IMG/VR virus record: IMGVR_UViG_3300046747_000371
Span: 1 to 58,179 of that record
Length of the DNA stretch: 58,179 bases
Origin: a virus
Direction: 5' to 3' (one strand)
Position 1 is the first letter of the stretch. Every line of letters starts with the position of its first letter. The translations under genes were made by a program, and so were the position numbers. Positions 7,351 through 14,233 of the stretch are shown here, piece after piece. A model generated the notes under the pieces. That model did no database searches. It was given only the letters and a program-made list of their open reading frames with translations, and was not told the origin of the DNA.

Positions 7351-7847
7351 TTGATCACCAGCCGCTGCCCGCGTTCAATAACGCAGCCCGGCACAACCTC
7401 GCCGCGTCCGCCGTCGTACGCTTTGAGCACGGCGCGCTTGTCCACGCTGGTCGTCTCGACGACCTTGGTGCGCTTGAACTCGGGCGGCACGATGTTGAGG
7501 TTGGTCACCTCGACGCGCTCGGGGTTGAGCTGCAGGCGAAACGTGAAGGTCTCGCCCTCGACCTTCTCGATGCCGCGCGCGACCATCTGGTGCAGCACGT
7601 AGGCGCGCAGGTTCTCCGCGTTGCCGCTGATGCGCAGCGCCTTGGTCTTGAGACGCTCGGCCTCGTTGGCGCACGCCGCAGCGTCTGCATCGAGCTGCGC
7701 GAGCACCCTGCCGATGCCGCCGCACTTTTGCTCGATGGCCTGCGCGACGTCGCCCAGCGCGTCAGCGAGCGCTGCATCGCCCGGCTCCGCGTCCTCAGCG
7801 AGCTGCAGCAGCTGCTCGTACTCGGCGGCTAGTTCGTACAACCTCAC
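7347..7847 (-). CDS. Gp157-like protein, 166 aa
   Basis: Resembles the siphovirus Gp157 family, first described in Streptococcus thermophilus phage Sfi and found in many early regions. Start at GTG 7847 (GTGA overlap) gives the typical N-terminus VRLYELAAEYEQLL. A long coiled coil follows, then NAENLRAYVLHQMVARG and a strand segment ETFTFRLQLNPERVEV, the usual family order. The biochemical role is unresolved; the family has been linked to resistance to superinfection and often sits next to SSB/recombination genes, as here. Confidence 0.75.
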   Translation of the reverse strand: MRLYELAAEYEQLLQLAEDAEPGDAALADALGDVAQAIEQKCGGIGRVLAQLDADAAACANEAERLKTKALRISGNAENLRAYVLHQMVARGIEKVEGETFTFRLQLNPERVEVTNLNIVPPEFKRTKVVETTSVDKRAVLKAYDGGRGEVVPGCVIERGQRLVIK

Positions 7848-8140
7848 GGCGCCACCCGCGTCCACGTGCCGACCGCGTCAGCGTCGTAGTCGCCCTCGAA
7901 CGTCTTGAAGACCGAGACGAGGCCGTCGAACTTCCAGGTCCCCGGACCGTCAGGCGCGCCCACCCAGTGCAGGAAGTCGTTATGGTCATGGCCGCAGAAG
8001 TTCTCGAGCTCGTCCCGCGTGTTGTCGCAGCCGTCCATAACCACGCCGCACGAGCGTTCGAAGTCGGACCACACAGCAGTAAACGCAAGCGTCCGAGTGG
8101 CGGCGCCCGTGTTCTGAAGCGGCGGTCTGGTCGGCATCAC
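7844..8140 (-). CDS. hypothetical protein, 98 aa
   Basis: GTG 8140 gives a GTGA overlap (ATG 8137 follows directly). It contains a Cys/Asp/His-rich middle (CGVVMDGCDN, CGHDHNDFLHW) that could bind a metal, then a beta-like C-terminus. I recognise no family. Coupled within the leftward early operon. Confidence 0.5.
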   Translation of the reverse strand: MMPTRPPLQNTGAATRTLAFTAVWSDFERSCGVVMDGCDNTRDELENFCGHDHNDFLHWVGAPDGPGTWKFDGLVSVFKTFEGDYDADAVGTWTRVAP

Positions 8141-8412
8141 GCCACCTGCGTTGCGTAGGCGCGCAGGTCCGCGCAGGTCTGGTCAACGATGGCCTGGTCG
8201 AGCTCGGCAACGCGCTGCTCGCACGCCATCATCGCGAGCGCGACGTTGGCGAACGGCTCGCCGGGCGACAGGTCCTCGACCTCGTGTCGCGACGCCGGGC
8301 CGTAGACGCGCGACGCGTTCGCGCACCCGTCGCTGAGCACGTTGACGAAGAAGGCCCCGTGCGTCGCGTGCGTGCGCGACCACGTTCGTAGCTGCCATGC
8401 GTTGTCAGTCAT
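8137..8412 (-). CDS. hypothetical protein, 91 aa
   Basis: Starts at ATG 8412 with a GAGGAG-type site upstream. The sequence has a short alpha/beta N-terminus and a C-terminal helix (ALAMMACEQRVAELDQA). The stop overlaps the next start. No family recognised; early accessory protein by position. Confidence 0.5.
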   Translation of the reverse strand: MTDNAWQLRTWSRTHATHGAFFVNVLSDGCANASRVYGPASRHEVEDLSPGEPFANVALAMMACEQRVAELDQAIVDQTCADLRAYATQVA

Positions 8413-8428
8413 TCTGGTTGCTCCTCAC

Positions 8429-8875
8429 TCACCAGCCGAGAACGTCTCGGCCGAAATCACTGATGCCGCCGCACGTTGCGGCCTCGCGCTCGCGCGCCTC
8501 TCGCGCGTAGCGACTGCGCACGCGGTCGCACGCGCTGCACGTGCACGCCTCGTCGTGGCCCTCTGCGTCGTCGTCCTCGAGCTGCGCCTCGACGTCCGCC
8601 CAGGTCGCGTTGCGACGCGCGAGCGCGCGCAAGAGCAGCCCGCTCGGCTGCCAGCGCGCGCCCCACTTGCTACGTGCGTCGCGTGCGAGCTCAGCGAAGT
8701 GCGCGAGCATCGATGCGCGTGCGCGCGCGTCCTCCTCGAGGGCGAGCTGGGGCTCGTCGTAACAGCCGGTCGCACGCACCAGGAGCGCGCAAAGGGCGCG
8801 CCCGTAGCTCGCGCTGCGCTGCTCCTGGCGGTAGGCGCGCGGGTCGTCGGCGGTCTCGTGCAGCGGCGTTTGCAT
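8429..8875 (-). CDS. hypothetical protein, first gene of the leftward early operon, 148 aa
   Basis: ATG 8875 is chosen; GTG 8896 would add seven residues but lies beyond the operator palindrome. The protein is helical with a possible metal site EACTCSACDRV near the C-terminus. No family recognised. Its start codon abuts a 21-bp palindrome that matches the immunity operators, so it is probably the promoter-proximal gene of a repressor-controlled operon. Confidence 0.55.
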   Translation of the reverse strand: MQTPLHETADDPRAYRQEQRSASYGRALCALLVRATGCYDEPQLALEEDARARASMLAHFAELARDARSKWGARWQPSGLLLRALARRNATWADVEAQLEDDDAEGHDEACTCSACDRVRSRYAREAREREAATCGGISDFGRDVLGW

Positions 8876-8895
8876 GGGTACATGGTGTGTACCCA
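8875..8895. promoter_or_regulatory. operator-like palindrome, site 1
   Basis: TGGGTACA (8875-8882), 5-nt spacer TGGTG, TGTACCCA (8888-8895): a perfect 8-bp inverted repeat. The core GTACATGGTGTGT matches two sites in the immunity region 1.1 kb away. Its place at the first codon of the leftward early operon is what is expected of a site where a CI-like repressor shuts off early genes. Confidence 0.65.
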
Positions 8896-9082
8896 CGGAC
8901 CCCGCCCAAGCGCTAGCGGAAAGGTCGCCCGCCCGCCATTTAGCGGAGCGGCGCCGCCGGTTCCGCGCGGATTGCGCGTATACGCGGCGCGTGCGCAGCG
9001 CGCAGAGGGGCGCCTTGGGGCGATCGCATCGCCACCGAACGCGCGCAGCCGTTCGTTACAGCCCCGGCGTCACGTTACAGCG
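8896..9082. other. gene-free 187-bp control region upstream of the leftward operon
   Basis: No plausible gene. It holds two GCGCTAGCG copies (8910-8918 and 9080-9088) and two TTACAGC-type repeats near 9056 and 9076. On the minus strand, 9054-9070 reads ACGCCGGGGCTGTAACG, related to the repeated element at 23234 and 44669. Probably holds the leftward promoter and the end of the transcript of the gene at 9083, but no clear -10/-35 pair is visible. Confidence 0.4.
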
Positions 9083-9523
9083 CTAGCGTATTGCGACGAC
9101 AATACGATAGACGCGCGTGGTCGTGTAGCTGCCCGAGAGCCAGCGCGGTTCGGGCGGGCACTTGCGCATGCCCTGCGCGAGCGCGACGCGCTCCATGAGG
9201 CGCGCGAAGTCCGCGCCGGCGCATGGGGCTGCGTAGCTCGTGCCCGCGTCGTGCGCAGGCGCTGGGGCGCGCGCAGCCACTGCAGCACAAGCCGGGCGCG
9301 CTGTGTCGTTGGCGGGCAGCGCGGGCAGCGCGTGCAGCGCCTCGAGCTGGGCGCTCAGCTGCGCGAGTCGCGCCTCGTCGGCGGGCGCGTTTGCGCATAA
9401 CCCGAAGCAATCAGGCGCGACCTCAAACAGAATCGCGGCGACTGCGTTGCTTGTTCCGCGTCCCTGTTTGGCGAGGTATGTCGCCACGGACTGTCGGTAC
9501 CTGTCCCCCACTTGAGCCATCAA
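9083..9523 (-). CDS. hypothetical protein overlapping the repressor gene, 146 aa
   Basis: Codon use (CTC GAG GCG CTG runs) is that of a real gene, but its first about 34 codons overlap the 3' end of the repressor gene in another frame, an unusually long overlap here. It starts MMAQVGDRYRQSVATYL and has a low-complexity Ala/Pro middle and the C-terminal segment CPPEPRWLSGSYTTTRVYRI. No family recognised. It may be co-transcribed with the repressor and so be expressed in the lysogen. Confidence 0.5.
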   Translation of the reverse strand: MMAQVGDRYRQSVATYLAKQGRGTSNAVAAILFEVAPDCFGLCANAPADEARLAQLSAQLEALHALPALPANDTARPACAAVAARAPAPAHDAGTSYAAPCAGADFARLMERVALAQGMRKCPPEPRWLSGSYTTTRVYRIVVAIR

Positions 9524-9941
9524 GCGAGCTTGCTCGTTGTGTCAGGTTTCCGTCAATCAGCTGCGCGAGGGCAGCGACATGATTTGTGTCAACCTGGCCT
9601 GCGGTCAAGAGCGACCACGGGATGCGACGCAGACGGATCGCGACGGCCGGTGGACAGCGCGGTCCCTCTGCGGCGAGATACTGCTCGACGGCGGGCGGCA
9701 GCACCTCCTGCTCGCAGCCGTACCGCACGTAGTGCACCGAGCAGTCGAAGGCGCGCGCGTACGCCTCGAGCATCTCCTCGCGTGGCTCCATGCCGTACGT
9801 GATGTTGCGGAGCACAGCCTTGACGCTCACGCCCATGGCGCGCGACAGCGCGCGCTGGGACGGATAGCCGGTCTCGACGCGTAGGCGCTCGAGGCGCATC
9901 GGCAGGGTCTCGGACTCTGGGGCAGGGGCTCGTTTGTACAT
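9423..9941 (-). CDS. helix-turn-helix repressor of the immunity region, 172 aa
   Basis: An XRE-type HTH lies at about residues 28-50 (SQRALSRAMGVSVKAVLRNI), followed by helices EEMLEAYARAFDCSVHYVRY. No S24 peptidase domain is present, so it lacks the LexA-type self-cleavage switch. The gene diverges from a second HTH gene, and the start codon lies inside an operator-like site. TAATAT lies 10 bp before the ATG on this strand, so the mRNA is probably leaderless or nearly so, as for lambda cI. ATG 9899 is an alternative start. Likely the lysogeny repressor, by inference from position. Confidence 0.7.
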   Translation of the reverse strand: MYKRAPAPESETLPMRLERLRVETGYPSQRALSRAMGVSVKAVLRNITYGMEPREEMLEAYARAFDCSVHYVRYGCEQEVLPPAVEQYLAAEGPRCPPAVAIRLRRIPWSLLTAGQVDTNHVAALAQLIDGNLTQRASSLDGSSGGQVPTVRGDIPRQTGTRNKQRSRRDSV

Positions 9942-9952
9942 GGCGTGTCCAT
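9934..9952. promoter_or_regulatory. operator-like site 2, over the repressor start codon
   Basis: The core GTACATGGCGTGTCC (9936-9950) matches site 1 with few changes and covers the repressor ATG (9939-9941). Its position just downstream of the -10 of the leftward promoter suggests autoregulation. Confidence 0.6.
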
Positions 9953-9956
9953 ATTA
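9951..9956 (-). promoter_or_regulatory. -10 element of the repressor promoter
   Basis: On the minus strand these bases read TAATAT. Transcription would start about 7 bases later, within a few bases of ATG 9941. The -35 is poor, as is common for maintenance promoters. Confidence 0.45.
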
Positions 9957-10006
9957 CGCGCCCTGAGACGCAAAGTGCACCCTGCTGTTCGCAATCGCTA
10001 GATCGC

Positions 10007-10025
10007 GGGTACACGGTGTGTCCAT
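10007..10025. promoter_or_regulatory. operator-like site 3, before the rightward HTH gene
   Basis: The core GTACACGGTGTGTCCAT (10009-10025) shares GTACAYGGYGTGT with sites 1 and 2. It overlaps the -10-like CATACT (10023-10028) that precedes ATG 10039. Repressor bound here would block the rightward early promoter. Confidence 0.6.
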
Positions 10026-10038
10026 ACTCCCGCGAGTC

Positions 10039-10266
10039 ATGCGGACTCGGGGAGACATCGGTCGGCGCATTCGCGCGGCGCGCAAGCTCGCGGGCGTGCG
10101 CGTCGCAGAGCTGGCTGCTGCGCTCTGCGTCGGCATGCGCACGGTCTACCGCTGGGAGCAGGGCAGAAACAGCGCGTCGATCGACACGCTCAACGACATC
10201 GCAGACCACCTCGGCGTGTCGCGCGTCTGGCTCATCACAGGCTCAGGCGAGGCGCGCGCAGCATGA
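10039..10266 (+). CDS. Cro-like helix-turn-helix regulator, 75 aa
   Basis: A compact XRE-family DNA-binding protein with the HTH at about residues 21-42 (RVAELAAALCVGMRTVYRWE) and the typical following helices (TLNDIADHLGVSRVWLIT). It is divergent from the repressor and heads the rightward early operon, the place of Cro in lambdoid phages. ATG 10039 is preferred; GTG 10018 lies inside operator site 3 and would add seven residues. The stop overlaps the next ATG. Confidence 0.75.
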   Translation: MRTRGDIGRRIRAARKLAGVRVAELAAALCVGMRTVYRWEQGRNSASIDTLNDIADHLGVSRVWLITGSGEARAA

Positions 10267-10721
10267 ACAACAGGGGCGCCAGCATGCCGGCCGTCGTCTA
10301 CGTCGCAGGCGCGCGCGCTGAGCTCGAGCGCGTCAGGAAGTGGGCCGCGGCGGTCTCGCGCTCTCGCTCGCTCGAGCTTGCAGACCGCTGGTTTGACAGC
10401 GACGAGCCCGCGCCTGGTGCAGGCGTGCTCTCGCACGTGCAAGCGCTCGACGTGCTGCACCAGTATCGGGCGCTGCGCAGTGCGCGCGTCTTCTGGCTGC
10501 TCTGGCCGACCGAGCACGAGCACGCCGCGTCCGTCTCGTTCGGCTACGCGCTCGCGCAGCGCTTTCACACCGACCAGAGGTTCGCGATCATCGTGAGCGG
10601 TCTGTGCGCTGCGCGCACCGCGCTCACGTCGCTCGCCGACTACCGCAGCGACTCGGACGCGCTCGGCTTCGACGCCGTGCTGGCGCTCGCGCAGACGCGC
10701 GCCGCGGAGAGCGCGCGATGA
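10263..10721 (+). CDS. nucleoside 2-deoxyribosyltransferase-like protein, 152 aa
   Basis: The order of elements fits the small Rossmann-like deoxyribosyltransferase superfamily: an N-terminal strand VVYVAGAR, a W-F-D-S segment, an ALDVLHQYRALRSARVFWLLWP helix-strand unit, SFGYALAQR, then AIIVSG. In phages these proteins may take part in nucleotide salvage or base modification. I do not see an unambiguous catalytic Glu in a canonical motif, so only the fold-level match is offered. ATG 10263 is in an ATGA overlap. Confidence 0.5.
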   Translation: MNNRGASMPAVVYVAGARAELERVRKWAAAVSRSRSLELADRWFDSDEPAPGAGVLSHVQALDVLHQYRALRSARVFWLLWPTEHEHAASVSFGYALAQRFHTDQRFAIIVSGLCAARTALTSLADYRSDSDALGFDAVLALAQTRAAESAR

Positions 10722-11650
10722 GCTGGTTCAGGGTCGACGACGGCTTCCCTGAGCACCCGAAGGTCGAGGGCCTCGAGCGCAATCCCAAGCTCTACATGGC
10801 CGCGATCACCGTCTGGACGATGATGGGCGCCGACTGCGCGCGACGCCTCACAGACGGCTTCGTGAGTGTTTCGCGGCTCGAAAAAGTGCTCTGTCGGCTC
10901 GGCAAATCGGCGCGAAACGGTGCGACCGCCCTTGTGGATTGCGGACTTTGGCGCGTCGTAGACGGGGGCTGGCAGTACCACGACTGGCAGGAGTACCAGC
11001 CGACGAAGGCGGACGTAGAAGCGCTACGTCAAAGCAAAACTGAGCGGCAAAGACGCTGGCGAGGACGCGCTGTAGACGCGTCTACACAGCCGACTACGGG
11101 CTCGTCTCGAGACGATGCCCTCGTGCGCGCGTCTCCCATCCCATCCCATCCCATCCCATCCCAGAGAGAGAGCGCGGGCGCTCTCTCCGTGCGCGCGCCC
11201 GCTCGTGGCTTCGCCCCTTCCGAGAGCGTGACCCAGACCCGGACGCCCGAGCTGACCGGGTCCGCACTGCGCGCGCTGTTCCGCTCGACGTGGCTCGCGG
11301 CCGGGCGCGACGACCCGCCCTTCCCTGCCGAGGCCGAGCTCGACGACCTGGCCGAGCGCGTGACGAACACGGCCGCCATCCGGCGCGTGCCGCCGGCGCA
11401 GCTCTTCGCCTCGGCGCTCGAGCACTGGGCGCGCTCGGAGCTCAACCCGCGCGAGAAGCGCTCGCCGGTGCAGTGCTTCGCGGTCGCGTTCGGCGAGGTC
11501 GTCGACCAGGTCGTCACGTCGCAGCCCAGCGCGCACGGCACGCTGCTCAAGCAGCGCAACGAGGCGCTGCGCAACGGCGACACGGAGCGCTACGACGCGC
11601 TCAACGCAGAGCTGCGTGCGCTGAACGGAGGCAGTCATGCGCCCGCTTAG
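10718..11650 (+). CDS. phage replication initiator-like winged-helix protein, 310 aa
   Basis: ATG 10718 (ATGA overlap) gives an N-terminus MSWFRVDDGFPEHPKV that matches the common winged-helix replication proteins of tailed phages (O/DnaD-like organisers). The wHTH covers about the first 100 residues and ends in GGWQYHDWQEYQPTKADVE. A basic, low-complexity linker follows; its DNA contains a CCCAT array and a hairpin (see separate entry). The C-terminal domain from about residue 185 (LRALFRSTWLAAG) is helical and may contact the helicase or loader. It leads the replication part of the rightward early operon. Confidence 0.65.
   Translation: MSWFRVDDGFPEHPKVEGLERNPKLYMAAITVWTMMGADCARRLTDGFVSVSRLEKVLCRLGKSARNGATALVDCGLWRVVDGGWQYHDWQEYQPTKADVEALRQSKTERQRRWRGRAVDASTQPTTGSSRDDALVRASPIPSHPIPSQRESAGALSVRAPARGFAPSESVTQTRTPELTGSALRALFRSTWLAAGRDDPPFPAEAELDDLAERVTNTAAIRRVPPAQLFASALEHWARSELNPREKRSPVQCFAVAFGEVVDQVVTSQPSAHGTLLKQRNEALRNGDTERYDALNAELRALNGGSHAPA
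11135..11187. repeat. CCCAT pentanucleotide array plus 9-bp hairpin inside the initiator gene (candidate origin)
   Basis: Five perfect CCCAT units (11135-11159) and a partial sixth are followed by an AG run. A perfect stem then follows: GAGAGAGCG (11166-11174), loop CGGG, CGCTCTCTC (11179-11187). Together they encode the linker between the DNA-binding and C-terminal domains. In lambda-type phages the origin iterons sit in this part of the initiator gene. The unit length is not a multiple of three, so slippage would also shift the frame. Confidence 0.5.
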
Positions 11651-12134
11651 CGCCGACCCGATGGACCTCGCGCTCGAGCTCGTCAAGAGCGGTGGCGCTG
11701 AGCGCGACCTCTCGCTGTTCAGGCTCGCCGTCGAGCTGTGCGACGCGCTGCCCTCGTATAGCCCTGCGCGCTTTCAGGCGCGCCCCTACGAGCTCGTCGA
11801 CAAGACCTTCCTGCAGATCGAGGCGAGCCTCGGCAACGCCGCGTTCTGCGCCGTGCTCGGCGGCTACCGCGCATCTGTGACCGAGCACGAGGCGCTCAGC
11901 GCGCAGCGTCTGCTCGTGCTCTGCTCGACGGCGCGCACGCTGCTCAAGCTCTGCGACCGCACGAGCGACGAGCAGACACTCAGGCGCATCGAGGGCATGC
12001 TCACGCGCATCGCAGGGCACCTCGCGCTCATGTGGGCCGTCGAGCCGCCCGCCGCCTCGATCGACCTGCGCACGTGGAGCGTGCAGGTCACGCGACGCTT
12101 TGATCTGCTGCCGCGCAGCTGGCGGTACGTATGA
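11637..12134 (+). CDS. hypothetical helical protein, 165 aa
   Basis: ATG 11637 overlaps the initiator stop by 14 bases. All-helical, Leu/Ala-rich (LALELVKSGGAERDLSLF, RLLVLCSTARTLLKL), ending in RRFDLLPRSWRYV. No family recognised. The operon position between the initiator and a RuvC-like resolvase suggests a replication or recombination accessory, by context only. Confidence 0.55.
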   Translation: MRPLSADPMDLALELVKSGGAERDLSLFRLAVELCDALPSYSPARFQARPYELVDKTFLQIEASLGNAAFCAVLGGYRASVTEHEALSAQRLLVLCSTARTLLKLCDRTSDEQTLRRIEGMLTRIAGHLALMWAVEPPAASIDLRTWSVQVTRRFDLLPRSWRYV

Positions 12135-12751
12135 GCGAGCAGCGCCCCGTTCCCCAGCCCTGGCCGCACGAGCACGGACCGTCGCGCGAGCGTGCGCGGC
12201 ACCTGCTCTCGCACGGCACCGACGAGAACGTCTACGTGCTCGGCATCGACCAGGCGCAGCGCAGCGGATGGGCCGTGCACGACCTGCGGCGCTTCGTGCT
12301 GCACGGCTTCACGACGAACGCAGACGAGCAGCAGGCCGCCCTGCGCGCCCTGCGCAAGCTGCCCGGCTTTGACGTGAGCAGACTGCTCGTGCTGTTCGAG
12401 GACCACAGCAACATCCCAGCGAGCTCTGGCATCCCCACCAAAAACATTCTGAGCCTCGGCGACTCGCGCGGAGGCTGGCGCATGCTGCTCGAGATTCTCA
12501 AGCACCCGCCGTCGCAGCGCATGCTGGTCGAGCCGAGCGAGTGGCGCCGCGTCATGGGCGTGCGCATCAACCTGCCGCGCGCTGCATGGAAAAAGAGCGC
12601 GCTGTTCTGGGCGACGGTCGTGGCGGGGCAGCCCGTCACCGACGACAACGAGGCTGAGGCGATGGCGATTGCGCAGTGGGGCGCGGTCGACGGTCTGTTT
12701 CGCTGGGCCAAGAAGCGCGAGCTCGAGCTCGGCAAGAGGAGGTCCGCATGA
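12131..12751 (+). CDS. RuvC-like Holliday junction resolvase, 206 aa
   Basis: RNase H-fold nuclease of the phage RuvC-like group. Catalytic acidic residues are visible in the canonical order: D40 in VLGIDQAQRSGWAV, E90 in LVLFEDHS, and the C-terminal pair D171/D172 with E174 in DDNEAEAMAIA. It would cut branched DNA before packaging. Start ATG 12131 is in an ATGA overlap. A second junction nuclease of a different fold (endonuclease VII type) is encoded at 2301-2942. Confidence 0.78.
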   Translation: MSEQRPVPQPWPHEHGPSRERARHLLSHGTDENVYVLGIDQAQRSGWAVHDLRRFVLHGFTTNADEQQAALRALRKLPGFDVSRLLVLFEDHSNIPASSGIPTKNILSLGDSRGGWRMLLEILKHPPSQRMLVEPSEWRRVMGVRINLPRAAWKKSALFWATVVAGQPVTDDNEAEAMAIAQWGAVDGLFRWAKKRELELGKRRSA

Positions 12752-13029
12752 GCAGCGCGGCAGACATCAGTGCGTGTCTTGGTCCGGTGATTCGCAAGCG
12801 TCGCGTCGCGCTCGGGCTGTCGCTGCGCGACCTGGCCAAGCGCGTCGCCACGCACCGCCCGCTCGTCTCGCGCGCAGAGAGCACGCGGCACGTGCTGTCG
12901 ATCAGAACGCTCGAGCGCTATGCACGCGCGCTGCACTGCAGGCCCTCTGAGCTGCTCGCTGCGGCCGAGACGCTCTCTGCTGCGCTGGCCGAGCCCGCCG
13001 CGCCTGTCGCGCTCGAGGAGGTGCCCTGA
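12748..13029 (+). CDS. XRE-family helix-turn-helix regulator, 93 aa
   Basis: ATG 12748 makes an ATGA overlap. The HTH is at about residues 27-50 (SLRDLAKRVATHRPLVSRAE) in a typical Cro/CI-like five-helix domain, with a short Ala/Pro/Glu tail. It is the third HTH of this type in the genome. Lying inside the early operon, not at a divergent promoter, it may act as a delayed-early switch. Confidence 0.7.
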   Translation: MSSAADISACLGPVIRKRRVALGLSLRDLAKRVATHRPLVSRAESTRHVLSIRTLERYARALHCRPSELLAAAETLSAALAEPAAPVALEEVP

Positions 13030-13241
13030 TGGGACTGCCACGCGTACCGCTCAACGTGCTCGACGTGCAGGCCGCACGCGCACTGCACGGGGCCTCCTTC
13101 GAGCGGCTGCTCTGCGCTGTCGCGCGGCTGCCGACGTACCAGCGCACTGCGCTGCGCGAGCTCGCGCGCGAGCTTGGCCGCGGGGAGCTCCTCGCCATCG
13201 TGCCGAACGGACAGGGAAAGGGAACCGACGATGCAAGCTAA
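13029..13241 (+). CDS. hypothetical small protein, 70 aa
   Basis: TGATG junction with the upstream gene and a 11-base overlap with the next. Helical, basic C-terminal half (TALRELARELGRGELLAIV). No family recognised. Confidence 0.5.
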   Translation: MGLPRVPLNVLDVQAARALHGASFERLLCAVARLPTYQRTALRELARELGRGELLAIVPNGQGKGTDDAS

Positions 13242-13692
13242 CTTGTTCACCGAGTCGCTGCAGTGCCTGCTCACGCAAGACGAGAAGCTCATCCGTGGCG
13301 AGGAGCTCGCGCAGCTCTTGCTCACCACGCACAAGCTCGAGCTCGAGAAGAAGACTTTTTGCGACGACATCAAGTCCAAGCTCGCCGAGGCTGAGGAGCG
13401 CGCGCAGGACGTCGGCCGGCAGCTACGCGAGGGCAAAGAGTGGCGCGACATCGAGTGCAAGGAAGTGCCCGACTTCGAGCACGGCCAGGTCGACACGGTG
13501 CGCACCGACATCAACGAGGTCATCCGCTCGCGGCGCATGCGACCCGAGGAGCGCCAAGAGACCATCGTCTACCCGGACGGCACCAGCTGCTCGCCTCCCA
13601 AGACGCCGCGCTCGAGGCGCCTCGAGCAGACCAACAAAGACGACGACGAGGACGACGCAGACGACGACCTGTTTCGCGGCGGTCTGCAGTAA
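13231..13692 (+). CDS. conserved phage early protein with coiled coil, 153 aa
   Basis: ATG 13231 is chosen. The architecture is one I have seen in many phage early regions: an N-terminal L-x-x-x-E-K-L segment (LTQDEKLIRGEELAQLL), a coiled coil, then GKEWRDIECKEVPDFEHGQV, DTVRTDINEV and PEERQE. The tail is acidic (DDDEDDADDD). No molecular function is known to me. The family is often beside recombination and replication genes. Confidence 0.6.
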   Translation: MQANLFTESLQCLLTQDEKLIRGEELAQLLLTTHKLELEKKTFCDDIKSKLAEAEERAQDVGRQLREGKEWRDIECKEVPDFEHGQVDTVRTDINEVIRSRRMRPEERQETIVYPDGTSCSPPKTPRSRRLEQTNKDDDEDDADDDLFRGGLQ

Positions 13693-13742
13693 GCCGCGCG
13701 CACGACGCATCGCCCACAGCAGACGAAAGGAACCTGAGCCCC

Positions 13743-14060
13743 ATGACCATGACAGCCGCAGACACGCAGCCCTACGAGTCGGTCGAGACCGGCACGCCCA
13801 TCGACGAGTCCATCGCGAAGGCGAAGGCGCCCGACGAGCAGCCGCCTCCCAAGCGCGTCCACCGGCGCACGCAGGCCGAGCGTCTGCAGCAGCAGTACCA
13901 GAGCAAGCAGAACGTCGTCGACACGTGCAAGGCCCGCGTGCAGACGCGCGAGGCCGAGCTCGCTGCTGCCCAGCGCGAGCTGCGCGTGACCGAGCAGGAG
14001 CTTGATCTCATCGGCCGCATGCTCGAGCTCGCCAAGGCCGAGCAGGAGCTCGCCCAGTGA
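13743..14060 (+). CDS. hypothetical coiled-coil protein, 105 aa
   Basis: ATG 13743 follows GAAAGGAA at a reasonable distance. The second half is a long coiled coil (REAELAAAQRELRVTEQELDL). The N-terminal third is acidic and proline-containing. The stop overlaps GTG of the next gene. Function unknown. Confidence 0.5.
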   Translation: MTMTAADTQPYESVETGTPIDESIAKAKAPDEQPPPKRVHRRTQAERLQQQYQSKQNVVDTCKARVQTREAELAAAQRELRVTEQELDLIGRMLELAKAEQELAQ

Positions 14061-14233
14061 GCGGCGCGCAGCACTCTCACTCTCCCGAAGAGCGCGAGCA
14101 GCTGCGCGCGGAGGCGCTTGCGCTGCGCGAGTACAACGCCAAGCAGCGCCGCCTCGCCGACCAAGCCAGGAAGGGCACCAAGCGCAGGGCGCGCAAGCGC
14201 GCACGCGACTACCGCCGGCGAGTCTCGCCATGA
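14057..14233 (+). CDS. very basic small protein, 58 aa
   Basis: GTG 14057 to TGA 14231-14233, coupled at both ends (GTGA and ATGA). The last 25 residues are mostly Arg and Lys (GTKRRARKRARDYRRR), typical of nucleic-acid-binding peptides. It directly precedes the sigma-like regulator. No family recognised. Confidence 0.5.
   Translation: MSGAQHSHSPEEREQLRAEALALREYNAKQRRLADQARKGTKRRARKRARDYRRRVSP

Noticed and set aside
8342-9400. 352-codon rightward frame across the leftward operon head
   Set aside because: It runs through the operator palindrome and a gene-free region and has unnatural composition; the leftward genes explain the coding signal.
11135-11163. CCCAT array considered as a CRISPR-like repeat
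   Set aside because: Units are contiguous 5-mers with no spacers; it is a microsatellite or iteron array.
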